From positions 225,075-265,042 of the forward strand of contig JAOASG010000044.1 in assembly GCA_025210235.1 (NCBI GenBank): 39,968 nt of DNA. The letters are read 5' to 3'. Below are positions 9,255-18,381 of this stretch, piece after piece. The DNA comes from Vallitalea sp. (GTDB lineage Bacteria; Bacillota; Clostridia; Lachnospirales; Vallitaleaceae). Every line of letters begins with the position of its first letter. The first letter of the stretch is position 1. The notes beneath the pieces are model-generated. The model saw nothing but the letters and a program-made list of their open reading frames with translations, was not told the origin of the DNA and did no database searches. The position numbers were made by a program, and so were the translations under genes.

Positions 9255-9321
9255 TAGTCGTATATTTATGAAGCCACTGAAAAGTAATTAAAATTTTTCA
9301 GTAACCCTAAAATTACGACTA
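9255..9321. repeat. Nested inverted repeat
   Basis: Outer arms TAGTCGTA / TACGACTA (9255-9262 / 9314-9321) enclose inner arms ACTGAAAA / TTTTCAGT (9276-9283 / 9295-9302). The element stands alone between the MITE-like copy and the small gene at 9392, and may end that gene's transcript. The inner ACTGAAAA stem recurs near aconitase at 28091-28141. The 355-bp interval 9037-9391 contains no gene. Confidence 0.5.
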
Positions 9322-9391
9322 CCACTTTAGATAATATATATCAACTTGCCTATTTAAAATTAAATATAATGAATAATATTGAGGTGATACG

Positions 9392-9556
9392 TTAATTATT
9401 TCTATTCATATTATTAATAAATTCAACCTTATCGTGAGTCATTTCCTTAAACTGTTCTTTTGTTATACTTCCCTTCTTATATAACCTGTCCAAGAAGTCT
9501 ACAAAATTTTCTGTAAGTTCAACTAGGGTCTTTAATTCGTAGTTATTTGCATACAT
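9392..9556 (-). CDS. Small protein of unknown function, 54 residues
   Basis: A charged helical peptide starting MYANNYELKTLVELTENF and containing LYKKGSITKEQFKEMTHDK, a short helix-turn-helix-like pattern (two amphipathic helices joined by GSI) seen in many small phage and plasmid proteins. I favour the ATG at 9554-9556, after a G-rich stretch (GGGGTGTGG). An earlier in-frame start would add an unlikely Gly/Val-rich leader. It is the third gene after the membrane coiled-coil protein, 140 bp beyond the previous one. I do not recognise a family. Confidence 0.5.
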   Translation of the reverse strand: MYANNYELKTLVELTENFVDFLDRLYKKGSITKEQFKEMTHDKVEFINNMNRNN

Positions 9557-9696
9557 TACAACCACACCCCATCCCATCCCAAAATTTATATCTTTTTTAT
9601 ATCTTATTATTACTATATAATAATTATACACAATTATTTAAAATATATGACACATATTTAACAAAATAGGACAAATTACCTATATTATTTTTGATG

Positions 9697-9885
9697 CTAC
9701 CTACAACTAAATATTTTTTTCTCTTCTCTAGTTAAGTAAATATACTCTGTGTCATCTGATTCATTTGTATTCTTTAGTGATCTATAGAGTATATTATTAA
9801 GCCTTTGCAAAACAATAGGATCATTTGTCTCACTTATTATTCTAGAAGCTTTTATAAATGCTTCTACAGTATTAATCTTAGCCAT
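9697..9885 (-). CDS. Small protein of unknown function, 62 residues, coupled to upstream gene
   Basis: Starts MAKINTVEAFIKASRIISET, a soluble, mostly helical, charged sequence with a late Cys (FSCR end). The ATG at 9883-9885 follows GGGAGG by six bases and overlaps the last eight bases of the membrane coiled-coil gene, a sign of translational coupling. The two proteins are probably made together and may work as partners. No known family was recognised, and 62 residues is too little to guess a reaction. Confidence 0.7.
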   Translation of the reverse strand: MAKINTVEAFIKASRIISETNDPIVLQRLNNILYRSLKNTNESDDTEYIYLTREEKKIFSCR

Positions 9886-10939
9886 TATTAGCCTCCCTTT
9901 TATTAGTAATGTTACACTCATTAAACAGTTCCAATATAAAATATTGTATTATTTGATCGATCTTACAATATTTCAAGAAGCATGTAAACTCTTTATATTT
10001 TGTAGAATTCCTAATTCGTATCTCCATTTTAATTATATTCACTTTTTTAAATTCTATGACTAAAATATCTTCCCAATTACTTTTTTCGCTATTAAAACTA
10101 TTATCATTAATATCAACTTCTTCTCTTACAAACATAGCTTTATCGCCAGTTACCTTGTAAATACTATCAGTTTTATCAATATCAGTACATACTTTATTAT
10201 TATCTAAGTCTCCTAAAAATTCAATACATACATTTACATCTTTATTAGTATCAAATAAAACTTTACAAGTAATTACAGCCATTGCATACATATAGCCTTG
10301 TAAAAATTGCTGTTGACTATTACGATGATTATCATAATTTTTTATAAACATATCTGTTTTGTTATTTAATTCTATAATGTAATTCACAAGATTTTCTACA
10401 TACTCAGGAAGCCTATCAATAAAATATTGTGTAACAGGAATTTCCTTATTATTATTTATATAAATTCCTTGTCTAATTTGATCTTTAATCTTCTTATCTA
10501 ATTCTCGTAATTCTTGCTTTGCTATTTGAATATCTTTTTCCTTTTCTAATAACTCCTTGTTTTTTATCTCATTTCTATTTTCAATTTCCACTTTCATATC
10601 ATTAAACTGTGCTTCTAATATATTATAGTTATTCATAAGTATATCAATTGGTTTGACTTTATAATTTCTATCTTCTTGAATATTCAAAGAATAAATATAA
10701 ATAATAAAACATAAAATAAATCCAACAATAAAAAACACAATAAACCAAACAAACATATCTGTCTTATTCAGCGAAATCTCATCTGTAAAAATATTATACA
10801 CAGCTAAAAAAGTACTAATTATACACCCCATTCCAAAAGAAGCAATATTTCTCTTTTTGTTAGTTATTTGACAAAACAAAATTGCCACAAATACACCATA
10901 AATAAACCCACATAAGATAAAAATGATATAAAATTTCAT
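9878..10939 (-). CDS. Membrane-anchored coiled-coil protein, unknown function
   Basis: 353 residues. Three membrane segments lie at about 4-22, 33-50 and 62-85; the first opens MKFYIIFILCGFIYGVFVA. A strongly charged coiled coil follows (about 110-150, rich in Glu/Lys) and then a soluble C-terminal domain of about 190 residues with no motif I can name. The topology suggests a membrane sensor or scaffold with a cytoplasmic domain. AGGAGGAG lies before the ATG. Its stop overlaps the start of the next small gene by eight bases. It is not recognised as any transporter or enzyme. The module of one membrane protein plus two small soluble proteins looks accessory. Confidence 0.75.
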   Translation of the reverse strand: MKFYIIFILCGFIYGVFVAILFCQITNKKRNIASFGMGCIISTFLAVYNIFTDEISLNKTDMFVWFIVFFIVGFILCFIIYIYSLNIQEDRNYKVKPIDILMNNYNILEAQFNDMKVEIENRNEIKNKELLEKEKDIQIAKQELRELDKKIKDQIRQGIYINNNKEIPVTQYFIDRLPEYVENLVNYIIELNNKTDMFIKNYDNHRNSQQQFLQGYMYAMAVITCKVLFDTNKDVNVCIEFLGDLDNNKVCTDIDKTDSIYKVTGDKAMFVREEVDINDNSFNSEKSNWEDILVIEFKKVNIIKMEIRIRNSTKYKEFTCFLKYCKIDQIIQYFILELFNECNITNKREANNG

Positions 10940-11100
10940 ATACTCTCCTCCTCACTATCATTATATCATATTATTTAAAAATTTAAAATATTAAATTAAC
11001 TACTTAAATTTTCATTAATCACTAAATTTTATTAATAATTGATAATATTACAAATAAATCGACTTTGAACAAATTAATAATAATTTTTAATTTTGGGCAT

Positions 11101-11132
11101 AATAAAACACCTCAAAATTTGAGATGTTTATT
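11101..11132 (-). terminator. Terminator after yebC
   Basis: A stem of about 12 bp (AAACACCTCAA / TTGAGATGTTT, one G-U pair) lies 70 bp past the yebC stop. Read on the minus strand it is followed by TTTTATTATG. Confidence 0.6.
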
Positions 11133-11200
11133 ATTTGTCATATTATTAACATTTTATTTATAAAAACAAATACAAGTTCTTTAGTTTACTAGCTTATCTC

Positions 11201-11926
11201 TTAATCTTCAACGTTAGTGTATACATTTTGAACATCATCATCTTCTTCAAGCATGTCAATTAAATTGTTCATTTTACTCATATCATCTTGATTCTCTAAT
11301 TTATTTGTAGTTTGAGCTATCATTGTTATTTCAGCTGATAAAGATTTATAGCCAGCTTGCTCTATAGCAGTATTTACACTACTAAAATCTTCTGGTACAG
11401 TAATAATTTCATAAAAATCTTCTCCACCTACAAAATCTTCAGCTCCTGCTTCAAGTGCAACCATCATTAATTCATCTTCGTCTATATCTTCTATACGTTC
11501 AATGATTATTTGACCTTTTTTATCGAACATAAAAGAAACACATCCAGTAGTCCCAAGGTTACCACCATTTTTACTAAAAGCATGTCTTACATTAGCAGCA
11601 GTTCTATTTTTATTTTCAGTTAAGCAATCAACAATAACCGCTACTCCACTTGGTCCATATCCTTCATATGTAATTTGTTCATAGTTTATATTTCCAAGTT
11701 CACCAGCTGCTTTTTTTATACTTCTAGTTATAGTATCATTAGGCATATTATTTGCTTTTGCTTTTGCAACAACATCCTTTAATTTAGAATTAGTTGACGG
11801 ATCTGAACCGCCTTCTTTTACTGCAACTGCAATTTCTCTACCTAATTTAGTAAAAACTTTTCCTTTTTTAGCATCTTGTCTTTCTTTTCTATGTTTTATA
11901 TTTGCAAACTTTGAATGTCCTGACAT
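11201..11926 (-). CDS. yebC: YebC/PmpR (TACO1-like) family protein
   Basis: 241 residues, usual for the family, starting [20 protein letters not shown]. The central signature [35 protein letters not shown] is clear in parts, followed by the acidic [28 protein letters not shown] end. Homologues have been described both as transcription regulators and as ribosome-associated factors that help translate stall-prone sequences. The latter fits a genome that also keeps RqcH, but that link is inference. The ATG at 11924-11926 has AAGGAGTG six bases upstream; a GTG three codons earlier lies inside the ribosome site and is rejected. Confidence 0.94.
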   Translation of the reverse strand: MSGHSKFANIKHRKERQDAKKGKVFTKLGREIAVAVKEGGSDPSTNSKLKDVVAKAKANNMPNDTITRSIKKAAGELGNINYEQITYEGYGPSGVAVIVDCLTENKNRTAANVRHAFSKNGGNLGTTGCVSFMFDKKGQIIIERIEDIDEDELMMVALEAGAEDFVGGEDFYEIITVPEDFSSVNTAIEQAGYKSLSAEITMIAQTTNKLENQDDMSKMNNLIDMLEEDDDVQNVYTNVED

Positions 11927-11989
11927 AAATTTCACTCCTTAATATTAATTCACAAACATTTTATCATGTTTTAATATATAATACAAATT

Positions 11990-13345
11990 TTATACTAGGT
12001 TATTTAACCATTTTTTAGAATACATACGCCTCATGGAGAATATAAGTTTAATAACTTCTTCTGTAAATATAAACGCATAAACATATTGTATCTCTAGTTT
12101 AAGATATAACCCACTTATTAAAGCTAAAGGAACACCTATACACCATACTCCACACATATCTAGAATCATAGTAAACTTAGTATCTCCTCCACTCCTAAGA
12201 ACACCAACAATTAATATAAGATTAAGTACTTTAAATGGTAGGTACATTCCAAATACCATTAAACATAATCTTGAGTAGTATTTTACATCATAGTCTACAT
12301 TATTAAACAGTTGAATAATGTTACCCGATACTGCTATTATCATAGCACTCATAACTATCGATATAACAATTCCTAATTTAATAAATTTTTTCCCATATTC
12401 AAAAGCTTGTTTACTCTTATCGTTACCAATTTCATTACCTAATATTACTCCACAAGCACTAGAAATGCCAAAAAACAAAACCATGAAAAGCTGTTCAATC
12501 GTTTGGGTTAATGTCATTGTAGCCATTACTGTTTCACCCATTCTTCCATAAACTATAGCATAAACAGCTACACCCAATGACCACATTACTTCATTCACAA
12601 TTACCGGAGTAACTGTAGTTAGATATTTAATTAAAAATGCTTTACTAATATCAAAAAGTTCTTTAACCTTACCTGCAATAGGTAATTTTAATATGTATAC
12701 ACTTAAAATTAATAAAATACATTCTATAACCCTAGCTACTAACGTTGCAATTGCAGCACCTTTTACTCCCATAGAATCAAAACCTAAATTACCAAATATT
12801 AATACCCAGTTAAGAAATGTATTAATGCCTATACAAATAATTGTTATAAACATTGGTATCTTTACATAATTCATACCTCTTAACACAAATATATAAGAAA
12901 AAGAAACAGCAGTAAAACAATAACTAATTCCAATTATTCGTAAATATTTTGCTCCTTCAACAATAACTTGATTTTCTTTTGCAAAAATACTCATTATTAA
13001 CCTTGGAAAACCAATTGCTGCTAAAGAAAATAACATTCCCCCACTAATACTAATAATCAAGCATAACCCTAATATCCTTTTTATATTCTTAGTATCTTTT
13101 TTTCCCCAATATTGAGCAGAAAAAATACCTGTTCCACTACTAGTTCCAAATAAAAACAAATTTAATAAAAAATATAGTTTATTAGCTCCACCAACACCAG
13201 CAATGGATGTTTCTCCTAATGAACTAATCATAAAAACATCAATTAAATTTAATGCAGACGTAATAAAGTTTTGAAATGCAATAGGTAATCCTATTGCTAT
13301 TAGTTTTGAATAAAAATATTTATCTTTCTTAATATTATTTAACAT
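11990..13345 (-). CDS. MATE-family multidrug/metabolite efflux transporter
   Basis: A 451-residue integral membrane protein with twelve predicted segments in two MatE halves. Family traits include the first-helix IGLPIAFQNFITSALNLIDV, the SLGETSIAGVGGANKL turn, and in the second half VNEVMWSLGVAVYAIVYGRMG. MATE proteins export cationic or planar drugs and metabolites in exchange for Na+ or H+; the substrate cannot be read from sequence. The ATG at 13343-13345 has GGGAGGG upstream, which beats a start 13 codons earlier. It follows the AEC permease gene by 61 bp, so the two are probably co-transcribed. Confidence 0.92.
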   Translation of the reverse strand: MLNNIKKDKYFYSKLIAIGLPIAFQNFITSALNLIDVFMISSLGETSIAGVGGANKLYFLLNLFLFGTSSGTGIFSAQYWGKKDTKNIKRILGLCLIISISGGMLFSLAAIGFPRLIMSIFAKENQVIVEGAKYLRIIGISYCFTAVSFSYIFVLRGMNYVKIPMFITIICIGINTFLNWVLIFGNLGFDSMGVKGAAIATLVARVIECILLILSVYILKLPIAGKVKELFDISKAFLIKYLTTVTPVIVNEVMWSLGVAVYAIVYGRMGETVMATMTLTQTIEQLFMVLFFGISSACGVILGNEIGNDKSKQAFEYGKKFIKLGIVISIVMSAMIIAVSGNIIQLFNNVDYDVKYYSRLCLMVFGMYLPFKVLNLILIVGVLRSGGDTKFTMILDMCGVWCIGVPLALISGLYLKLEIQYVYAFIFTEEVIKLIFSMRRMYSKKWLNNLV

Positions 13346-13406
13346 ATCAAATCCCTCCCTACAGATTAGATAATGGAGCTGCAATTACTTAGATAAGAAA
13401 AGCAAT

Positions 13407-14330
13407 TTATATACTTAGTAAATATACTAATAATGGAATAGATATTATTGACAGCATTGTGCTAATAAAAACACCTTCTGAAGCAATAACATCATTTCCT
13501 CCATACTCTTTACTTAAAATAACAGCATTTGCAGCAATAGGCATTCCAGATATAATAACAGGTACACCGATCATTATATTACTAAACCCTAACTGTCTAA
13601 CAATAAGTAAGATTAAAACAGGAAATACAACTAATTTCAAAAAACTATATAAATATAATTTACTATTTGAAAATATCATCTTTATATTTATATTAGCTAA
13701 AGATGAACCAATAACTATCATAGAAAGAGGTGTAGTTAGTCCCCCAATCATATTAACAGTTTCAGATATAACTAAAGGTAATGTTACTTTAAAACAAAAT
13801 ATAAATAAACCAATTATTACAGCACACACACCTGGATTTAACATCTTCTTATAATCAAATTTTACTTTGTCATTATTATTTGATGCAATAAAGTATATCC
13901 CCAAAGTATATACTAATGCATAAAAAGGCAAATTATAAATAGCAGCATAAAAAATCGCTTCTGGACCATATATAGAACTTACAACAGGAAATCCCATAAA
14001 TCCTACATTTGAAAACATGATCATAAATTTATAAACTCCTAAATTTTCTTTTTCAACTTTAATTAATTTAGGGATAATAAATGTTAAAAAAAATAAACAT
14101 ATGTACATTACTATTGAAACCGATAAAATCTGAAAAATATCCTTACCACCAAGTTCAGTTTTTTTCATCATTGAACTAATTATTAAAAAAGGAGCTGTAA
14201 CATTAACAACAAGACTAGAAATTTTTTTGCTAGCATGTTCATCAATAATATTTCTCTTTCTTACAAAACAACCTAAAAAAAGCACAATAAATAATACTAA
14301 AATCTGACTGATTATTGTATTAAAATCCAT
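13407..14330 (-). CDS. AEC (auxin efflux carrier) family permease
   Basis: 307 residues with about ten membrane segments. Typical AEC features are LFLGCFVRKRNIID near the start, NVTAPFLIISSMM, the FSNVGFMGFPV motif, PLSMIVIGSSLAN, and the conserved end region PIAANAVILSKEYGG. Bacterial members move small organic acids such as malate; the substrate here is unknown. The ATG at 14328-14330 is preceded by GGGAG. It is the first gene of a likely two-gene unit with the MATE transporter. Confidence 0.93.
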   Translation of the reverse strand: MDFNTIISQILVLFIVLFLGCFVRKRNIIDEHASKKISSLVVNVTAPFLIISSMMKKTELGGKDIFQILSVSIVMYICLFFLTFIIPKLIKVEKENLGVYKFMIMFSNVGFMGFPVVSSIYGPEAIFYAAIYNLPFYALVYTLGIYFIASNNNDKVKFDYKKMLNPGVCAVIIGLFIFCFKVTLPLVISETVNMIGGLTTPLSMIVIGSSLANINIKMIFSNSKLYLYSFLKLVVFPVLILLIVRQLGFSNIMIGVPVIISGMPIAANAVILSKEYGGNDVIASEGVFISTMLSIISIPLLVYLLSI

Positions 14331-14393
14331 AATATCTCCCTCTTTCATTAGTAGGACATTAGCAAAATTCTCTATTTAGCAGCAAAAGGGACT

Positions 14394-14442
14394 ACGCCTC
14401 GTTATTCCTACATAAAAATATTGCTCTTAGGTAAAAAATAGT
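14394..14442. repeat. Dispersed intergenic repeat fragment
   Basis: About 50 bp containing CGCCTCGTTATTCCT and then ATATTGCTC.TTAGG-like sequence. It matches 22856-22904 at roughly three in four positions, with CCTCGTTATTCCT identical. It lies between the AEC and EndoA genes. The rest of the spacer (14349-14525) shows no gene. Confidence 0.45.
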
Positions 14443-14525
14443 ATTATTTATATTATATACAAAAAAATAGAAAAGGCAAGACATATTTCAGGTCACAACT
14501 AAAGGTTTTTTCAGCTCCAATAATT

Positions 14526-14549
14526 AAGACTTCCCTTCTGGGAAGTCTT
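14526..14549. terminator. Terminator after EndoA gene
   Basis: A perfect 10-bp GC-containing stem, AAGACTTCCC / GGGAAGTCTT, with a 4-nt loop, ends four bases before the toxin stop codon region at 14554. The T-run is modest. Confidence 0.75.
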
Positions 14550-14553
14550 TTAA

Positions 14554-14901
14554 CTATGTATCAACTCCAAAACTAACAACTAATGCTTTGTTAACTTTTT
14601 CCATCACATTTTCTTCTAAATGACACACTTTTTCTTTTAATCTTTTTTTATCTATTGTTCTTATTTGTTCTAATAAAATAACTGAGTCTTTAACCAAATC
14701 ATATTTAATAGCCTCAATTTCTACATGAGTTGGAAGCTTAGCTTTATTAATTTGAGATGTTATTGCCGAACATATTACAGTTGGGCTATATTTATTTCCA
14801 ATATCATTTTGAACAATAAGCACAGGACGTATACCACCTTGTTCAGACCCAATTACAGGTCTTAAATCTGCATAAAAAACATCCCCACGTTTTACTACCA
14901 C
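14554..14901 (-). CDS. ndoA: EndoA/MazF-type mRNA interferase toxin
   Basis: 115 residues, near-identical in layout to Bacillus EndoA, a ribonuclease that cuts single-stranded RNA at short U/A-containing sites to halt growth. [33 protein letters not shown], and [16 protein letters not shown] are diagnostic. With the GTG at 14899-14901 as start, the catalytic residues fall at Arg25 and Thr48, the same numbers as in EndoA, which supports this start. GGAGAG lies eight bases upstream. It sits after alr as in Bacillus, but the antitoxin gene that normally separates them is not intact (see 14903-14938). Confidence 0.93.
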   Translation of the reverse strand: MVVKRGDVFYADLRPVIGSEQGGIRPVLIVQNDIGNKYSPTVICSAITSQINKAKLPTHVEIEAIKYDLVKDSVILLEQIRTIDKKRLKEKVCHLEENVMEKVNKALVVSFGVDT

Positions 14902-14902
14902 A

Positions 14903-14938
14903 TTACTCACTCTCCGCTAAATCTTGCTGAACTTCTAA
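14903..14938 (-). pseudogene. Possible C-terminal remnant of the EndoAI antitoxin gene
   Basis: Just before the toxin start, with one base between, is an open stretch reading [11 protein letters not shown] then a stop. A glutamate-rich tail ending directly before the toxin start is what one expects of the antitoxin gene's 3' end. Upstream the frame is closed by TGA within two codons, and no methionine-led frame of antitoxin length exists up to alr (15190). The reading as a decayed antitoxin is inference from position and composition. Confidence 0.35.
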
Positions 14939-15190
14939 ACCTCACCTTCAAAAAATACCAATCTTAATAAAATTTATATCTTTTGTATTCTATAGTTATT
15001 TATTTATAATTTTTAATTCCAATTATCCTATAACTACAATTTTCATGGTGCTCTTATGTAAAAGTTCAACTCCTAATTTATTATATTACCATTATTGACT
15101 TATTTCTTATTTAATATACAAAACTAATTATATATTTTAATAATAGTAATTCGTTACTGGTAATTCATAAACGAAGAGCAAAAACTTTTT

Positions 15191-16351
15191 TTAAAAATAA
15201 TCAATGGAACATAAGTATTTATTATTTTTGAAATAAACTCTAGGTATCCTTTTACTTAGCTGGCACACTATTTCATAGTTTATAGTTCCTTTAATTTTTG
15301 CTATATCATCTGCTGTAATTTCATTATCACCTTGCTTACCAATAAGTATAACTTCATCTAAGTCATTCACATTTGGTATATGTGTAATATCAACCATAAA
15401 CTGATCCATGCATATTCTACCTATTATTGGAGCATATTCTCCACCAATTAAGACTTTACCTTTTGAAGAAAGTAATCTATCATAACCATCTGCATATCCT
15501 ACTGGTATAGTAGCTATTTTAGATTTTCTTTTTGTTACAAATGTACCTCCATAACCAATAGGAGTACCTTCTTCTACTTCCTTTATATGTATAATATGGC
15601 TGATTAGTGTTAAAACTGGTTGTAAATTAATATGTTCTTTTATAACATCATCAGAAGGATAAAACCCATATAAACATATTCCAAGTCTAACTAAGTCCAT
15701 ATGAGAACTATCGATATCAATAATTCCAGCACTATTTGCAACATGCTTTATATTCACATTAACACCTGCATCATCAAGTCTATTTACGAAATTATTAAAA
15801 ACATTTAATTGATTATAAGTAAAAGATTTATCAATTTCATCAGCTTTTGAAAAATGTGAATAAATGCCTTCTATCTCAATATTAGGAAGTTTATAGATGC
15901 ATTTAATAATATCAATAGATTCATCGCTCGGCAAAAAACCAATTCTACCCATTCCAGTATCTATTTTCAAATGTATTTTTACAGTTGTATTACTTTCAAC
16001 TGCCCTATCTGATAAATTTTTGGCCATCGATAATTTATAAACAGTCTGTATCAAATCATATTCAATTATTTTATTAGCCATATCATCAGAAGTATATCCT
16101 AAAATAAGAATTTCCCCATTAATACCATTTTTTCTAAGAATTATCGCCTCTTCTATAGTAGCAACAGCAAATCTATCAATACCAATTTTAACTAATTCCT
16201 TCGAAATAGGAACAGCTCCGTGACCATAACCATCAGCTTTTAGTATAGGCATTAATTTAGTATTTGGTGATAATACTTTTCTAATACTGTTAACGTTATA
16301 TATAATCGCATCCAAATCAATATGCGCATATACTCTTTCGTATTTTTTCAT
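15191..16351 (-). CDS. alr: Alanine racemase
   Basis: 386 residues. A PLP enzyme that makes D-alanine for peptidoglycan. The PLP lysine is Lys38 in ILKADGYGHGA. The second catalytic base, Tyr, is in IGYGGTF, and RLGICLYGFYP and GRICMDQFMVDIT are further family blocks. The ATG at 16349-16351 has GGAGG five bases upstream, in preference to an ATG four codons earlier. It is downstream of nnr by 105 bp and upstream of the EndoA toxin gene, the standard Firmicutes order acpS-nnr-alr-toxin. Confidence 0.96.
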   Translation of the reverse strand: MKKYERVYAHIDLDAIIYNVNSIRKVLSPNTKLMPILKADGYGHGAVPISKELVKIGIDRFAVATIEEAIILRKNGINGEILILGYTSDDMANKIIEYDLIQTVYKLSMAKNLSDRAVESNTTVKIHLKIDTGMGRIGFLPSDESIDIIKCIYKLPNIEIEGIYSHFSKADEIDKSFTYNQLNVFNNFVNRLDDAGVNVNIKHVANSAGIIDIDSSHMDLVRLGICLYGFYPSDDVIKEHINLQPVLTLISHIIHIKEVEEGTPIGYGGTFVTKRKSKIATIPVGYADGYDRLLSSKGKVLIGGEYAPIIGRICMDQFMVDITHIPNVNDLDEVILIGKQGDNEITADDIAKIKGTINYEIVCQLSKRIPRVYFKNNKYLCSIDYF

Positions 16352-16456
16352 ACTTTCCTCCATTTATCATGTATAAGAATTTAAAATCTAATTTAGTATT
16401 CCTATAAATTCTATACCAAAATAAATTGTGAATTTAAATTCTATCTTATAATATTA

Positions 16457-18001
16457 TTATTCATTATAACCTAATTTCATTACATAAGGTATACTATTGA
16501 TAATATCATTTGCAATAAGTGCATATTCTCCTACTTCTTCTTTTGCCTTATCTCCTGCTTTACTATGAATATAGACACCTAATATAGCCCCATCAAAAGG
16601 ATTCATTCCTTGTGCAATTAATGATACAATTATACCTGTTAAAACATCTCCTGACCCTGCTGTAGCCATTCCTGAGTTACCATATATATTTATGTTTACT
16701 ATACCTTTTTTAGATGCAGTAATCGTTCTAGAACTTTTCAAAACACATGTTACCCCATATTTTTCGCTAAATTCTCTTGCAATATTTATGGTATTATTAG
16801 TTATATCACTTATACTATATTTAGTTAGTCTTGACATCTCACCAATATGAGGAGTTATTACTATTTCACTTTTTCTTTTATTTAAAATATCAAGGTCTTT
16901 TGCCAATACATTAATACCATCTGCATCAATTACAATTTTTTTATCATAATTATTAATAATTATTTCTAACATTTCTCTAGTTATGTCATCATTACTAAGT
17001 CCAGGTCCAATTGCAATAGTATCAGCCCATTTTAAATTATCTAATAGCTTATTTTTATCTTCTTCTAATAAGTTATTACCATTTCTAGTATATGTTTCAA
17101 TTATTGCTTCCGGTACACAAGTTGTTATAATACTAGATATAGATTTCTCAATAAATGTTTTTACTAATCCTGCTCCTGTACGATAAGAAGCTAAAGTAGT
17201 CATTACAGCTGCTCCAGCCATTTTCTCTGTACCAGCAATAACAAGTATTTTACCATAAGTCCCTTTATGAGACATAGCTTTTCTTTTAGGCATAAAATTT
17301 CTAAAATTATAATCATCCATAATAGATATATTTGATTCAATTCTTTCTAATGACCTATTGGGTATACCAATATCTGCAATAATTAAATCTCCTACATAAC
17401 CTAGTCCTGGGTATAATAATAACCCAACTTTAGGAAGGCAAAAAGAAATTGTTTTATCTGCTAATATACAAGCACCTAAAACATGTCCAGTATTGGCATT
17501 TAGTCCTGAAGGTATATCTACAGCGATTTTATAAGCATTAACTTTATTTATTATATTAATTATTTCTAAGTATTTACCTGTTATCTCTCTACATAATCCC
17601 GTACCAAATATTGCGTCAAAAATTACATCACTTTTTTCTAATATATTTTCTACATTTTGTTGCTTTTCTTCACTACTATACTCAAAAATATTAATATCTA
17701 ATTTTCTAGCAATATCATAATTTATCTTAGCATCACCTTTTATTTTACTAGTATCACCAATTATCACAATAGAAACATCAATATTATTACACTTTAATAT
17801 TCTTGCTATTGCAAATCCGTCTCCTCCATTATTACCTATACCACAACATATAACAATTTTCTTGCATTTTCTAATTAATTGAATTGTCTCGCTAACAACT
17901 GCCATTGCTGCATTTTCCATAAGTACTATTCCGGGAATTCCTATGTTGTCTATTGTATATCTATCAATTTCCCTCATTTCATTACTATTAACAACTTTCA
18001 A
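16457..18001 (-). CDS. nnr: Bifunctional NAD(P)H-hydrate epimerase / ADP-dependent dehydratase
   Basis: 514 residues. Repairs hydrated, inactive NADH and NADPH. The N-terminal YjeF_N epimerase (about 1-215) shows GIGNNGGDGFAIAR and the DIPSGLNANTGHVLG loop. The C-terminal ribokinase-like dehydratase (about 225-510) shows HKGTYGKILVIAGTEKMAGA, WADTIAIGPGLS and GNSGMATAGSGDVLTGI, the last holding the catalytic Asp. It starts two bases after the acpS stop, so the two are surely co-transcribed. Confidence 0.96.
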   Translation of the reverse strand: MKVVNSNEMREIDRYTIDNIGIPGIVLMENAAMAVVSETIQLIRKCKKIVICCGIGNNGGDGFAIARILKCNNIDVSIVIIGDTSKIKGDAKINYDIARKLDINIFEYSSEEKQQNVENILEKSDVIFDAIFGTGLCREITGKYLEIINIINKVNAYKIAVDIPSGLNANTGHVLGACILADKTISFCLPKVGLLLYPGLGYVGDLIIADIGIPNRSLERIESNISIMDDYNFRNFMPKRKAMSHKGTYGKILVIAGTEKMAGAAVMTTLASYRTGAGLVKTFIEKSISSIITTCVPEAIIETYTRNGNNLLEEDKNKLLDNLKWADTIAIGPGLSNDDITREMLEIIINNYDKKIVIDADGINVLAKDLDILNKRKSEIVITPHIGEMSRLTKYSISDITNNTINIAREFSEKYGVTCVLKSSRTITASKKGIVNINIYGNSGMATAGSGDVLTGIIVSLIAQGMNPFDGAILGVYIHSKAGDKAKEEVGEYALIANDIINSIPYVMKLGYNE

Positions 18002-18003
18002 TT

Positions 18004-18381
18004 TTATTTCCCCTTTCCCTCACCTATAGCTATTGCTATCACATTATCTTTAGAATGGGATATAGACACATGTATTTCATTAATACCAAGTTCATCTGCT
18101 AATTCTTTCGCTCTATTATATAAATTAACAAAAGGCTTATTATTATTATCACGCAAGACTTCAATATCTATAGGAGAAAAACTTCTAAATCCTGTTCCTA
18201 AAACTTTAGAAACTGCCTCTTTCACGGCAAAATTACCAGCAATAGACTCAGCTCTATATTTTTTACTTTTAAAAAGCTCGTTTTCATCTTCTGTAAAATA
18301 TTTTTCTAAAAATCTATTATTTGTAAGTGCTTTCTCTATTCTATCTATTTCAATTATATCATTCCCGATTCCTCTTATCAT
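18004..18381 (-). CDS. acpS: Holo-[acyl-carrier-protein] synthase
   Basis: 125 residues. Transfers 4'-phosphopantetheine from CoA to apo-acyl carrier protein, switching on fatty acid synthesis. The two metal-binding acids are Asp8 in GIGNDIIEIDRIEK and Glu55 in FAVKEAVSKVLGTG; HVSISHSKDNVIAIAI is the closing motif. The start overlaps the end of the coiled-coil gene by 23 bp and the stop is two bases before nnr, showing tight translational coupling. Confidence 0.96.
   Translation of the reverse strand: MIRGIGNDIIEIDRIEKALTNNRFLEKYFTEDENELFKSKKYRAESIAGNFAVKEAVSKVLGTGFRSFSPIDIEVLRDNNNKPFVNLYNRAKELADELGINEIHVSISHSKDNVIAIAIGEGKGK

Noticed and set aside
13459..13854. 131-codon plus-strand frame opposite the AEC permease
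   Set aside because: It is antisense to a clear membrane protein; hydrophobic codons produce such shadows.
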